Assembly: GCA_900769665.1 (NCBI GenBank)
Contig: CAAGHL010000068.1
Location: 1 to 52,723, forward strand
Source: Clostridia bacterium
GTDB taxonomy: Bacteria; Bacillota; Clostridia; Christensenellales; CAG-314
Direction: 5' to 3'
Length of the DNA: 52,723 nucleotides
Part shown: piece by piece, positions 16,439-25,586 of the stretch
Layout of the letters: every line of letters starts with the position of its first letter
Position numbering within the stretch: the stretch's first letter is position 1
Notes under the pieces: model-generated
The model's database searches: none
Told to the model about the DNA's origin: nothing
What the model saw: the letters and a program-made list of their open reading frames with translations, nothing else
Made by a program: the position numbers and the translations under genes

Positions 16439-17314
16439 TCACTGCACAACGGGGTTGTTTACTGCGTTTTTGAGGTAGTAGGTCAACTTCAAATTGCCGT
16501 GGTCGTTGTGCCCTACTCCAAACAATACGTTGCGACAAACTACCTTGAAGTAACCTTCGCCGACGTAGTCGCACTTGACACGTCTACCGAAGTCGATGTC
16601 TTGGTACAGCTTGTCGGCAAACTCCACGGTAGGCAAATCCCTAAGCGGATAAGTAATGTCATACAAGCACTCGGTACCACGCTCGCGCAACTCCTCTACC
16701 GTAACGCTTTCGGCAATGTCGAAGCATCCCGAAGCAAGCCTAATCAATCCGCTCATATATCCTACAGTGCCTAGTTGCTCGGCAAGGTCGCGCACTAAAC
16801 TCCGTATGTACGTACCGCCGCTACACTTGATGTCAAAAATGAACGTATCTTCGGAAACTTGTTGCAAACACTTGTATTCGTATATGGTTACGGGACGTTT
16901 TTTCAGTTCCACTTCCTCACCGTTACGCGCCAATTTGTACGCACGCACACCGCCCACGGAAATAGCCGAGTATATCGGCGGCAACTGTTGTTGTTCGCCT
17001 ACAAGTTGCGGCAATACGGCATTGATTTGTTCAAGGCTCGGCACCACGTCGCAACTGTCCGTCACTACGCCGTAGCTATCCAGCGTGTCGGTAGTCTTGC
17101 CGAAAGTAAAAAAGGCTCGGTAGTACTTGACCTTGTTAGTCAACAAATCAAACAATCTTGTTGCTTGCCCTACGGCAATAGGCAAAACTCCGCTTGCGCC
17201 GGGATCCAACGTGCCGAGATGTCCTGCCTTTTCATGCAAAATGTGTTTGACGCACACCACCATGTCGCTTGCCGTTGCACCGACAGGTTTACAAATATTT
17301 ACAAAACCGTTCAT
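16439..17314 (-). CDS. truB: tRNA pseudouridine-55 synthase
   Basis: Makes pseudouridine 55 in the T-loop of tRNAs. It is 291 residues. The catalytic Asp lies in GHLGTLDPGASGVLP (about 32-46); the family FVFDIKCSGGTYIRSLVRDL-like strand is present as FDIKCSGGTYIRSLVRDL (about 151-168). A C-terminal PUA-like segment follows. The start overlaps the nrnA stop (ATGA, 17311-17314), indicating coupling. Confidence 0.96.
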   Translation of the reverse strand: MNGFVNICKPVGATASDMVVCVKHILHEKAGHLGTLDPGASGVLPIAVGQATRLFDLLTNKVKYYRAFFTFGKTTDTLDSYGVVTDSCDVVPSLEQINAVLPQLVGEQQQLPPIYSAISVGGVRAYKLARNGEEVELKKRPVTIYEYKCLQQVSEDTFIFDIKCSGGTYIRSLVRDLAEQLGTVGYMSGLIRLASGCFDIAESVTVEELRERGTECLYDITYPLRDLPTVEFADKLYQDIDFGRRVKCDYVGEGYFKVVCRNVLFGVGHNDHGNLKLTYYLKNAVNNPVVQ

Positions 17315-18267
17315 AGGTAGAACCCTGCGGTGCGGACAATACGGTCAATCACTTCTTCCAGCGGTCCGTGTATTTTACAACCGCTTGCAAGGTCATGTCC
17401 ACCGCCGCCAAATTCCTCGCAAATACTACGCACGCAAACATCTTTGCCACGCATACTAACCTTGAAAACTTCCGTTTTGCACTCGGACATGCACACGCCA
17501 ACCCTTGCAGTATCAACGTCGACGGCAAAGTTGACAAGCACGCTGGTGTCGGACAGCTCCGCACCGATGTCGGCAATGTCTTGCGCCGTGACGTGCAACA
17601 AAACAAGTTGTCCGTCGTAGTAGGTGCGCAGTTTGTTTAGCGCACGCCCGATAAGCTTGGTTTTGACAAGCGTTTTTTCACGGAAAAACGTGCGGCATAC
17701 CTTTGCAATATCCGCACCTTTGTCAAACATTTCCCCTGCCATAAAGAAGCTTGCCTTGTCGGTGTTCTTGTTCATAAAGTTGCCCGTATCGGTGCACAAC
17801 CCCATGTACAAGTAGGTCGCAATGGTCGGAGTGATGTCTATATTTGCCGCATTTAGCACCTCGTACACCATTTGGCAAGTGCTTGCGTAGTCGTACAAAC
17901 AGTTGTGGCGAGAGTAATACGCACCGCAATGGTGATCCAACGTCAAAGTCTTTTCAAAGTTGGCGTACACACCTGCAAATTCGCCCGTGCGGAAAATATC
18001 TCCGCAGTCCACCGCCACCAACAGGTCGTACGTACCCTCAAATTGACGTTTGATTAGGCTTGTTTCCTCAAACTTCTTTATCGAACTGCCCAATTCGCTG
18101 TCGCAAAACACCTCGCACGTGTGCCCGAAGGAGCGCAAGGCAAGACAAAGCGCAACGCAAGCCCCAATGGTATCTCCATCGGGATTTGTGTGCGCAAAGA
18201 GTGCCACCGACTTGCTGTCGACAAGAAGCTTAGCGGCTTGTTCAATTGTCGTCTTTTGATATTTCAT
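17311..18267 (-). CDS. nrnA: DHH-family nanoRNase/oligoribonuclease and pAp phosphatase
   Basis: Degrades 2-5 nt RNA to monomers and dephosphorylates pAp, working in the cytoplasm. It is 318 residues. The N-terminal DHH domain shows AHTNPDGDTIGA (about 25-36), VAVDCGD, and LDHHCG; the DHHA1 domain ends with FGGGGHDLASG. All metal-binding residues appear intact. It overlaps rbfA upstream by 26 bp and truB downstream by 4, a usual neighbour set. Confidence 0.93.
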   Translation of the reverse strand: MKYQKTTIEQAAKLLVDSKSVALFAHTNPDGDTIGACVALCLALRSFGHTCEVFCDSELGSSIKKFEETSLIKRQFEGTYDLLVAVDCGDIFRTGEFAGVYANFEKTLTLDHHCGAYYSRHNCLYDYASTCQMVYEVLNAANIDITPTIATYLYMGLCTDTGNFMNKNTDKASFFMAGEMFDKGADIAKVCRTFFREKTLVKTKLIGRALNKLRTYYDGQLVLLHVTAQDIADIGAELSDTSVLVNFAVDVDTARVGVCMSECKTEVFKVSMRGKDVCVRSICEEFGGGGHDLASGCKIHGPLEEVIDRIVRTAGFYL

Positions 18268-18595
18268 TTAGTAATTCCGTAATTTTTTGAGCGTATTTCA
18301 TCGTCGTGTCGGGGATAAACACAAATTGAGGCACTTTGCGTATGTGCATATTTTTGCTTATCTCGCGACGAATAAACGGCTCGTTTTCCTTGATTGCAAG
18401 GAAAGTTTGCGCCGCTTTGTTTTCGTCCGTACTAAACACGCTGACGTACACCTTTGCCGAGGTCAATTCCTTGTCGCAGTCCACTTCCAACACGGTAAAC
18501 ATCTCCGTGATGCGTGGGTCCTTGACCTTCTTTTGCAACAACTCGGCAATGTAACGCTTAAACTCGGAGTTTAACTTTTCTACACGATTGCTCAT
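18242..18595 (-). CDS. rbfA: Ribosome-binding factor A
   Basis: Late maturation factor for the 30S subunit that acts on the 16S 5' end and in cold adaptation. It is 117 residues, with the N-terminal RVEKLNSEFKRYIAELLQKKVKDPR pattern, where the VKDPR motif is diagnostic, and the KH-like core (AKVYVSVF, then RREISKNMHIRKVPQFVFIPD). The start overlaps the infB stop (ATGA), and the end overlaps nrnA. Confidence 0.95.
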   Translation of the reverse strand: MSNRVEKLNSEFKRYIAELLQKKVKDPRITEMFTVLEVDCDKELTSAKVYVSVFSTDENKAAQTFLAIKENEPFIRREISKNMHIRKVPQFVFIPDTTMKYAQKITELLNEISKDDN

Positions 18596-21543
18596 TGTTG
18601 AATTTCTTCCACTTGATAAATTTCAAATACGTCGCCGACCTTGATGTCGTTGTAGTTGACGACGGAAATACCACATTCGTAGCCTGCCGCAACTTCCTTG
18701 ACGTCGTCCTTAAAGCGTTTCAACGCATTGATCGTGCCGTCGTAAATCATGATGTTGTCGCGGTAGATACGTACTTTGCCGTTACGCACAGCCTTGCCGC
18801 TGGTAACATACGCACCTGCAACCGCACCTACGCCGGTAATCTTGAATACTTCGCGTACTTCCACGCTACCGACCGTAGTTTCCTGATACTTGGGCGCAAG
18901 CATACCTTTCATTGCTGCCGTAACATCGTCAACCGCATCGTAAATTACGCTGTACAAATGGATGTCGACGCCTTCCTTTTCCGCCAATGCCTTTGCGTTA
19001 CTGTCGGCGCGCACGTTAAATCCGATTACGATTGCTTCCGAAGCTTTGGCAAGGATAACGTCGGTTTCGTTGATACCGCCTACGCCGCCGTGAATACAGC
19101 TTACCTTTACTTCGTCGTTGCTGATCTTTTCGAGGCTTGCCTTCAATGCTTCCAAACTACCCACAACGTCGGTCTTGACGATGAGGTTGAGGTTTTTCAG
19201 TTGTCCCTCGCTGATCTTGCCGAACAAGTTGTCGAGGTTCATTGCCGGAGTAGACTGACGAGCGTTTTCCAACTTGATCTTGTCGCGACGTTCCTCTGCT
19301 GCTTTCTTGACGAGTTTTTCGTCGGCAACGTACATAAAGTCTCCAGCCGAAGGTACTTCGGAGAAACCCAACACCTCTACGGGGATTGACGGACCTGCCG
19401 ACTTGACCTTGCGACCGTGATCGTCAAACATAGCGCGGATTTTGCCCGTAGCCGAGCCTGCAATTACGCTGTCGCCCACATGCAATGTACCGTTGCTGAC
19501 CAAAATCGTAGCCACGGGTCCCTTGCCTTTATCGAGTTTTGCCTCGATGATAGTACCCGTTGCACGCTTCTTGGAGTTGGCTTTCAATTCCTTCATTTCG
19601 GCAACGAGCAACACGCTTTCAAGCAAGCGATCCAATCCCATACCTGTCTTGGCGGATACCGGCACCATGATAGTGTCGCCGCCCCATTCCTCGGTCAACA
19701 AACCGTATTCGGTCAGTTGTTGCTTTACGCGTTCGGGATCAACATCGGGTTTGTCCATCTTGTTGATGGCAACCACAATGCTGACGCCTGCCGCCTTGGC
19801 GTGGTTGATTGCTTCTACAGTTTGCGGCTTCACGCCATCGTCTGCGGCAACCACAATGATTGCAATATCCGTAACCTTTGCACCGCGCGCACGCATTGCG
19901 GTAAATGCAGCGTGTCCAGGGGTGTCGATGAATGTGATAGGTTCGCCGTTGCAAGTAACAGTGTACGCACCGATATGTTGCGTAATGCCGCCTGCCTCGC
20001 CGCTGGTGACGTGCGTGTGACGGATGGCGTCAAGCAAGCTTGTCTTACCGTGGTCGACGTGACCCATTACCGTTACGATCGGGGGACGTTTTTCGGTGTT
20101 TTCCAAACCGTCGTCGTCATGCGCACCGCTGATGATGTCTTCGGCGGTCTTTTCCAGCTTAAGCTCCAACGTAACGCCGTTGAGCCCTGCGATGTATTCC
20201 GCGTAGTCGAAGTCTACCGTATCGTTGATAGTCTTCATTACGCCTTCCTTAAACAATTGTTTGATGATTTCCGATGCGGTCACGCCGATTTTTTCGCTCA
20301 AAGTCTTGATGGAAACTTCCTGCGTGGTAATCACGGCATTGGTAATCTTAGGTGCAACCACCACGGGTGCGGCTTCCGTACTCTTGCGACGGTTGCGACG
20401 TACTACTCTATCTTCGTCGTAATCCACGGCAAAGTTTTTGGTCATAAGGCTCTTCTTGCCGCCGCTCTTGCGCTCGTCGGGATGTTCCTTGGTCTTGTTT
20501 TTGTTGCCGTAGTTCTTTTGCGGTTCTTGACGAGGAATATCCACCATTGCCGCACCGCCGCCGAACTTCTTGCCGCCGCCCATAGGCTTGTTGCCTTGTT
20601 GCGGACGACGATTGTCGCCGTTTGCTCCGTCTTTGTCGCCAAATCTTCCGCCGCCTTGGGGACGAGCGCCGTTTTGCGTAGGGCGTTGTCCGTTTTGGTT
20701 GCGACTGCCTTGTTGACCATTGCCGTTTCTACCGCCTTGGCCGTTTGCGGGACGAGATGCGTTACTGCTACTTGCGGCGGCATTGCGACGTTGCGCCGAA
20801 GTATCCAAGAATTTACGCACCTTGACGTTACCCTTTTCGTCGGTGTAGGTTTTCACCTCTCTGCCGTTTTCTTGCGTGACGACAACGGTTGTCGTCGGCT
20901 TAGGTTGCTCGGCAGAGGTTGTATTGTTTTGCGTGGGTTGCGCTGCCGCAGGCGCAGTCGGCGTAGTTGTCGGCTTTTGTTGCGCATTGGCGTTAGGCTT
21001 GTTGCCGCCCTTGTTTTGATTTTGTTCGTTGCGGTTGCCGTTTTGACCGTTGTTGCCGCCCTTACCGTTGCCGTTTGCGGATTTGTTTCCGTTGTTTGTC
21101 GCAGGCTTGGTAGTTTCGGCAGATTTGTTTGCCGTCGGCTTGACGGTTTCCGTAGTCTTGTTTTGCTCGGGAGCCTTGACTTCCTCCACGGGGGCAGTAG
21201 TCGCAGGCTTTGTTTCCTCGACAACCTTTGTTGCGGTTTCCGGCTGTTTTGCAACCTCTTCCGCCACTGTAGGAGTAGTCGGCTTGACTTCCGTAGTCGG
21301 TTGGGGTGCCGCCTTTTCTTGCGGTGCCGTCACGACTTCGGTGACTGCGGATTCGTCAATAGGAGTATCCGCCGCGACAAAAGCCTTCTTTTTGGCGTTT
21401 ATCGCATCGGAGAGTGCTTGCGCGCGTTGTTTGGTCTTTGCCAAAGATTGTTGCAAATCCTTAGCCGCGTTGACAACGTTAGACTTGACTCCCTTGATGT
21501 TTTCAAATCCTTTGTTTTGAGTATTGTTTGCAGTGTTTGCCAT
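18592..21543 (-). CDS. infB: Translation initiation factor IF-2
   Basis: GTPase that delivers fMet-tRNA to the 30S subunit and drives subunit joining. It is 983 residues. The N-terminal 370 or so are low complexity, rich in Pro, Thr, Lys, Asn, Gly and Gln with runs of NGN and QNG, unlike the rest. The G domain follows, with G1 GHVDHGKTS, G3 DTPGHAAF, G4 NKMD and G5 SAKTG. Domain II to C-terminal domain IV follow, ending with the fMet-tRNA binding barrel (VGSVEVREVFKI). GGAGGAAAG precedes the ATG. A 741-codon open frame on the opposite strand is a composition artefact. Confidence 0.97.
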   Translation of the reverse strand: MANTANNTQNKGFENIKGVKSNVVNAAKDLQQSLAKTKQRAQALSDAINAKKKAFVAADTPIDESAVTEVVTAPQEKAAPQPTTEVKPTTPTVAEEVAKQPETATKVVEETKPATTAPVEEVKAPEQNKTTETVKPTANKSAETTKPATNNGNKSANGNGKGGNNGQNGNRNEQNQNKGGNKPNANAQQKPTTTPTAPAAAQPTQNNTTSAEQPKPTTTVVVTQENGREVKTYTDEKGNVKVRKFLDTSAQRRNAAASSSNASRPANGQGGRNGNGQQGSRNQNGQRPTQNGARPQGGGRFGDKDGANGDNRRPQQGNKPMGGGKKFGGGAAMVDIPRQEPQKNYGNKNKTKEHPDERKSGGKKSLMTKNFAVDYDEDRVVRRNRRKSTEAAPVVVAPKITNAVITTQEVSIKTLSEKIGVTASEIIKQLFKEGVMKTINDTVDFDYAEYIAGLNGVTLELKLEKTAEDIISGAHDDDGLENTEKRPPIVTVMGHVDHGKTSLLDAIRHTHVTSGEAGGITQHIGAYTVTCNGEPITFIDTPGHAAFTAMRARGAKVTDIAIIVVAADDGVKPQTVEAINHAKAAGVSIVVAINKMDKPDVDPERVKQQLTEYGLLTEEWGGDTIMVPVSAKTGMGLDRLLESVLLVAEMKELKANSKKRATGTIIEAKLDKGKGPVATILVSNGTLHVGDSVIAGSATGKIRAMFDDHGRKVKSAGPSIPVEVLGFSEVPSAGDFMYVADEKLVKKAAEERRDKIKLENARQSTPAMNLDNLFGKISEGQLKNLNLIVKTDVVGSLEALKASLEKISNDEVKVSCIHGGVGGINETDVILAKASEAIVIGFNVRADSNAKALAEKEGVDIHLYSVIYDAVDDVTAAMKGMLAPKYQETTVGSVEVREVFKITGVGAVAGAYVTSGKAVRNGKVRIYRDNIMIYDGTINALKRFKDDVKEVAAGYECGISVVNYNDIKVGDVFEIYQVEEIQQ

Positions 21544-21564
21544 TTCTTTCCTCCAACAGCCTTA

Positions 21565-21840
21565 CTATATGTTTGCAACTATTGCGTCGGCGAGGGATTT
21601 GTCGCATATACCCAGCACCTTGCAGTTGCGTTTGGCAAGTAAATCGTAGTCGGGCACAACTACCAGTTGTATGTTGCGCTCCCGACAAAAATGCTCCGTA
21701 TTAGCCAACGTCTTGGGCGAAACGGACTGCGTTGCCACAACAATGTACATTTTTTTGCGGTAACGCTCCACGTTGTCCAAACCGAAGACAACCGAACCCT
21801 TTTTGATGCAAAAACCGATGTAAGTTTCAACCTTGTCCAT
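21565..21840 (-). CDS. ylxQ: L7Ae-like RNA-binding protein (YlxQ)
   Basis: Small L7Ae/L30e-fold protein, likely a kink-turn RNA binder. It is 91 residues, with the VFGLDNVERYRKKMYIVVATQSVSPKT stretch and a C-terminal VLGICDKSLADAI helix, as in YlxQ proteins between ylxR and infB. The start overlaps ylxR by 14 nt. Confidence 0.88.
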   Translation of the reverse strand: MDKVETYIGFCIKKGSVVFGLDNVERYRKKMYIVVATQSVSPKTLANTEHFCRERNIQLVVVPDYDLLAKRNCKVLGICDKSLADAIVANI

Positions 21841-22090
21841 TTGCTATTTGCTCCAATTGTTCGGCTACGGGTTCGAGCGAAAACCCGTTTACCTTTTGAA
21901 AACTTTTATTTTTCAGCGCGCGTTGTATGCACTCTTTGTTGCGGCACAAGTACACGCCTCTGCCGTTTATTTTGCCTGTAGCGTCGATGGTCGCAACTCC
22001 GTCCACCGACACAATACGCAACAATTGGGTTTTGGGGTGCATTTGTCTGCATGACACGCACATTCTTTCGGGAATTTTGTGTTGTTTCAT
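21827..22090 (-). CDS. ylxR: YlxR family RNA-binding protein (DUF448)
   Basis: Small basic nucleic-acid-binding protein of the nusA-infB operon, thought in B. subtilis to act with RNase P or as a regulator. From the ATG at 22090 it has 87 residues; a TTG at 22099 is an alternative start, and neither has ideal ribosome-site spacing. The family signature RMCVSCRQMHPKTQLLRIV (about residues 8-26) and GRGVYLCRNKECI (about 43-55) give the CxxC...C pattern. The gap to nusA is about 12 nt. Confidence 0.9.
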   Translation of the reverse strand: MKQHKIPERMCVSCRQMHPKTQLLRIVSVDGVATIDATGKINGRGVYLCRNKECIQRALKNKSFQKVNGFSLEPVAEQLEQIANGQG

Positions 22091-22102
22091 CCTTAACAAT
22101 GC

Positions 22103-23203
22103 CTATTCGTTTGCGCCGCCGTCGTTATCTTCGTGAATATTGTCGAACATACCGCTGTTCATTGCCACAGTGTAACTCTTGACGTCGATCTTCCAACCGG
22201 TGAGCTTTGCCGCCAAACGTGCGTTTTGTCCTTCCTTACCGATAGCAAGGGACAACTTTTCGTCGGGAACGATAACTTTCGCTTCCTTGGTAGCTTCGTC
22301 GGCTTGCACGATAAGTACCGTTGCAGGGCTAAGCGCACGAGCAATAAAGTCAAGTATATCGCTACTCCACGGAATAATATCGATTTTTTCGCCGCCGATT
22401 TCGTTGACAATGGCATTTACGCGTGCGCCCTTGTTACCTACACATGCGCCCACTGCGTCTACTTCGGGATCGTTGCTGTACACAGCCATCTTGGTACGGA
22501 AGCCGGGTTCGCGCACGATGTTTTTGATTTCCACGATACCGCTGCGAATTTCGGGAACTTCCGCCTCGAACAGGCGACGGATAAATTGGTAACTGCTACG
22601 CGACAAAGCCACTTGCGTACCGCCTATTCCGTCACGCACGCGACGTACAAGCACCTTGATTTTGTCGCCTGCGTTGTAGTGTTCGCCGGGGATTTGGTCT
22701 TGCACGGCAAGCACGCCTTCCATTTGGTTTTTGCCGATTTCGACATAAATCGTGCCGTCGTCCTTTACGCGCGTAACAACGCCGACAAGCAGTTCGTTTT
22801 CCTTGTCGGAGAATTGACTAAACGTAACGTCGCGTTCCGCTTGGTGCAAAGAGTTGATGATTACCTGACGCGCATTTTGAGCAGCAATGCGTCCGAAAGT
22901 ACGCGGATCGATTTCCGTCAATACTTCGTCGCCGATTTTGTAGGATTTTTTGATTTCGCGAGCGTCTTCGAGGGAAATTTCGTTTTCCGGAATTTCCACC
23001 TCGGCAACAACCGTTTTGCAGATGTACGCGCGGATAGTAAACTTTTCGGGATTGGTGCGCACCACCACACGGCTAGCCTCGCCGAAATTCTTTTTGCAAG
23101 CAATTGCAAGCGCCGTTTCCAACGACTCGATTACCTTTTCTTTTGCAATGCCTTTTTCTTTTTCAAGCTCGTCAAGTGCCAGAAAAAACTCCTTGCTTGT
23201 CAT
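22103..23203 (-). CDS. nusA: Transcription termination/antitermination factor NusA
   Basis: RNA-polymerase-associated factor that modulates pausing, termination and antitermination. It is 366 residues, the compact Firmicutes form without C-terminal repeats. Order: N-terminal polymerase-binding domain (1-125), S1 domain (about 130-200, LLVGVVTRVKDDGTIYVEIG), then KH1 and KH2 (VGACVGNKGARVNAIVNEI and SLAIGKEGQNARLAAKLTG). The tail is short and acidic. It follows rimP by 12 nt. Confidence 0.97.
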   Translation of the reverse strand: MTSKEFFLALDELEKEKGIAKEKVIESLETALAIACKKNFGEASRVVVRTNPEKFTIRAYICKTVVAEVEIPENEISLEDAREIKKSYKIGDEVLTEIDPRTFGRIAAQNARQVIINSLHQAERDVTFSQFSDKENELLVGVVTRVKDDGTIYVEIGKNQMEGVLAVQDQIPGEHYNAGDKIKVLVRRVRDGIGGTQVALSRSSYQFIRRLFEAEVPEIRSGIVEIKNIVREPGFRTKMAVYSNDPEVDAVGACVGNKGARVNAIVNEIGGEKIDIIPWSSDILDFIARALSPATVLIVQADEATKEAKVIVPDEKLSLAIGKEGQNARLAAKLTGWKIDVKSYTVAMNSGMFDNIHEDNDGGANE

Positions 23204-23215
23204 TGTTCAATCCTC

Positions 23216-23674
23216 CTAAAATACGATTATCGGCTCTACCTTCGCCGCGTCCTTTTTGTTGAATGTACGCACAACGCCCTTTTTGTCCTCAATTGTGAAT
23301 GTGTCGTCGTCGTACGCAGTCAGTGTGCCTTCGTAGGTTTTCTTGCCGTCCAAAGGCTTGTACAGTTTGACGGAGATTTCCTTCCCCATGTTACGCTTGT
23401 AGTCGCGGGGCAACGTAAGAGGACGGTCGATACCGGGGCTACTGACGTTGAGCGTGTAGCTACAATCAATCGGGTCGAGTTCGTCGAGGGGTGCGTCGAT
23501 GGCACGATGCAGTTTTTCGCAGTCGTCAATGGTAACTCCGCCTTCCTTGTCTATGACAATTGTAAGATTCATGCCGTCGTACTCTTTTTTGTAAAGTACT
23601 TCCACTACTTCCAAGCCGAAACTCTCGGCAATCGGCGTAACCAAAGCCTGTACGCTTTCGGAAACTTTGCCCAT
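23216..23674 (-). CDS. rimP: Ribosome maturation factor RimP
   Basis: 30S assembly factor. The ATG at 23674 has GGAGG 7 nt upstream; the longer frame runs through the ribosome site. It is 152 residues, with the N-terminal domain (VQALVTPIAESFGLEVVEV; VTIDDCEKLHRAIDAPLDE; YTLNVSSPGIDRPL, which is the family signature) and a C-terminal Sm-like domain. It is the first gene of the nusA-infB-ribF operon and is preceded by a 155-nt structured leader and a strong promoter within an inverted repeat. Confidence 0.95.
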   Translation of the reverse strand: MGKVSESVQALVTPIAESFGLEVVEVLYKKEYDGMNLTIVIDKEGGVTIDDCEKLHRAIDAPLDELDPIDCSYTLNVSSPGIDRPLTLPRDYKRNMGKEISVKLYKPLDGKKTYEGTLTAYDDDTFTIEDKKGVVRTFNKKDAAKVEPIIVF

Positions 23675-23696
23675 AAAAAAACCTCCATACATTAAT

Positions 23697-23727
23697 GAGA
23701 GAGTGGAGAAAAAAACTCCACTCTCAC
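23697..23727 (-). promoter_or_regulatory. Leader hairpin upstream of rimP ribosome site
   Basis: A perfect 10-bp stem, GAGAGTGGAG with CTCCACTCTC, holds a seven-base homopolymer loop (U7 in the transcript). It ends about 25 nt before the rimP start. Further upstream (23735-23815) the leader can form ACGGTA/TACCGT and CTGAA/TTCAG helices. I cannot match it to a known riboswitch class. Confidence 0.55.
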
Positions 23728-23837
23728 CACAGTAACAGATTAACCTTGGTAAGAAAACCGTCGAGCGCTACGGTAGGCGAGCCTTGCAACTGAATTTAGT
23801 TTCAGGCTGTACCGTCTACAACGATTTTACAGTAAAA

Positions 23838-23866
23838 ATTATACCACACAAAAATCGCATTGACAA
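23838..23866 (-). promoter_or_regulatory. Sigma-A promoter of rimP-nusA-infB operon
   Basis: On the minus strand TTGTCA, 17 nt, TATAAT. The predicted start near 23831 leaves a leader of about 155 nt. Confidence 0.82.
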
Positions 23867-23893
23867 CCGTTTGAAACAATTTTTGTGTGGTAT
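23841..23893. repeat. 15-bp perfect inverted repeat around rimP promoter
   Basis: ATACCACACAAAAAT (23841-23855) is repeated in perfect inverted form at 23879-23893, with 23 bp between. One arm covers the -10 box edge and spacer, and the -35 box lies in the loop. It could be an operator, or the hairpin end of the upstream vWA transcript. Confidence 0.75.
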
Positions 23894-24068
23894 TTAACTA
23901 CTTTGTATATGTTTTATACAACTTTTTATTATTTAATTCGTCTTTTGCACTAATTTGCGGATATTACTGCCGAAATATTCAGCACTTTCGTTTGCAGTCA
24001 TCGATATTTTTCGACAATATTTTTGTCAAATACGACTGCGCAGATTTGGCGAGATTGCACTGCGTAGA

Positions 24069-25586
24069 TTAGGGTCTAAACAACGTTGAGGCTTTTTGTA
24101 CAAGGTCGGCAAACTCCGCCTTGAAGCAATCCTTTGTAACGTAATCGGCGAGCGAAGTCAACCTTTCGGTAACGGCAGCGTAGGTAGCATCTCCTTTGTA
24201 TTTACTGTTACGCAGTAGCAAGCCGAACTCCGCCACGCACCCGACAAACACGTCGTCGGAGGAAGGTTGGTAGTCGGGGTTGTAGGTTACCGTTGCCGTA
24301 ACGGGGGTTGCCGACACGAGCGTTTCTTTCCCGTCGACGGTTTGCTTGGTTTTGTAAGCAATTTCCACGTCACACACTTTGTCGCCCGTGTTGACGGCTT
24401 CCTTCAATTTGACTTCGTACAGCGCAGTTACGGTATGTCCGCTACCTATTTCGCCCGCGTTGGTTTTGTCGTCCTCGTACTCGTCGCGACTGAGTAAGCT
24501 GTTTTCGTAACCGATAATACGGTAGCTGTCAACGACGTCGGCATTAAACTTAACTGCCGCTTTGGCGTCATAAGCAACTGTGTTTATCGTACCGCCGAAG
24601 TCTTCAACAAGCACTTTGCGCGCCTCGGTGATGGTATCGATGTAGTAGCATGCGCCGTTGCCGTTTTTGGTGAGCGTTTCCATAAAGTCGGCGCGGTAGT
24701 TACCCATTCCGACGCCTAAAACGGTAAGTTGAATATTTTGGTCGATTTTTTGAGAAATGAGCTTTTGCAAATCCTCTTTACTTTGCGCGCCCACGTTGAA
24801 GTCGCCGTCGGTGGCAAGTATAACGCGGTTGTTGCTGTTGGTTGTCTTGTACTTTTCGGCGCACTTGTAGGCAAGCTGTATGCCGCCTTCGCCGTTGGTA
24901 CTGCCGCTTGCCGTAAGGTCAGACACGATTGCGTCGATACGAGCTTTGTTGTCGTCGGTGCATTTCAGGCCTTCCGCCACCACTTTTACGCCGCTTGCGT
25001 AGGTAACGACGGACACTGTGTCGTCGGCGGTAAGCATGGGCAACAGCATAGAAAACGATTGTTGCACAAGAGGCAAACGGTCGACGCCGTACATACTGCC
25101 GGACACGTCGATAAGGAACACGATATTGTTGGGACGAGTGTTTTCACGCTTGACTTCTTCCGCCGCAACGCCGATACGAAGCAATTTGGAAGTAGCGTTC
25201 CACGGGCAATCGAACAAAGTTGCGCCTGCCGCAAGCGCCGTGCCGTCCGTAGGACGAAGGTAGTCGTAATTGAAGTAATTGATGTATTGCTCGATTGCAA
25301 CGGATGCGGGAGCAGGCAACGAACCGCCGTTGATTTGCCTACGCATTAGCGAGTAGCCGCTTGTACTGCGGTCCATGGAAAAGTAGGACTCGGCACTTTC
25401 CGACGTGCTGACAAACGGTTGCTCGACAATTTCGTCGTATTTGTAATTGTTGCCGAAGTCGGAAGGGTTATCGAATCCGTTAAAGGAACCTCCCGGGTAG
25501 TAGTTGTCGTTGGGCGCGGCACTACATCCGACAAGCACGCACACGCACATCAGTAGCGAAACAACAAGTGCAAATATTTTTTTCAT
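24069..25586 (-). CDS. vWA-domain lipoprotein (YfbK-like)
   Basis: Predicted cell-surface lipoprotein of 505 residues with signal peptide and lipobox LVGC (Cys21). A linker and a vWF-A-associated N-terminal region (MRRQINGGSLPAPASVAIEQYINYFNYDY) precede the vWA domain (about 150-330). The complete MIDAS is visible: DVSGSMYG, the Thr/Gly of STNGEGG, and ATDGDFN. The C-terminal region (about 340-505) resembles the YfbK/DUF3520 type. Such proteins often sit beside ECF sigma/anti-sigma pairs, as here (300 nt downstream of the anti-sigma gene). Its ligand and role are unknown. AAGGAG precedes the ATG. Confidence 0.85.
   Translation of the reverse strand: MKKIFALVVSLLMCVCVLVGCSAAPNDNYYPGGSFNGFDNPSDFGNNYKYDEIVEQPFVSTSESAESYFSMDRSTSGYSLMRRQINGGSLPAPASVAIEQYINYFNYDYLRPTDGTALAAGATLFDCPWNATSKLLRIGVAAEEVKRENTRPNNIVFLIDVSGSMYGVDRLPLVQQSFSMLLPMLTADDTVSVVTYASGVKVVAEGLKCTDDNKARIDAIVSDLTASGSTNGEGGIQLAYKCAEKYKTTNSNNRVILATDGDFNVGAQSKEDLQKLISQKIDQNIQLTVLGVGMGNYRADFMETLTKNGNGACYYIDTITEARKVLVEDFGGTINTVAYDAKAAVKFNADVVDSYRIIGYENSLLSRDEYEDDKTNAGEIGSGHTVTALYEVKLKEAVNTGDKVCDVEIAYKTKQTVDGKETLVSATPVTATVTYNPDYQPSSDDVFVGCVAEFGLLLRNSKYKGDATYAAVTERLTSLADYVTKDCFKAEFADLVQKASTLFRP

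Noticed and set aside
19417..21642. 741-codon open frame on plus, opposite infB
   Set aside because: It mirrors infB codon for codon, has no ribosome site and is rich in Cys/Arg/His typical of antisense frames; infB itself has all IF-2 motifs.
23887..24072. 61-codon plus-strand frame between vWA gene and rimP
   Set aside because: AT-rich, Phe/Tyr-rich, no ribosome site; the region is better explained by the rimP promoter and inverted repeat.
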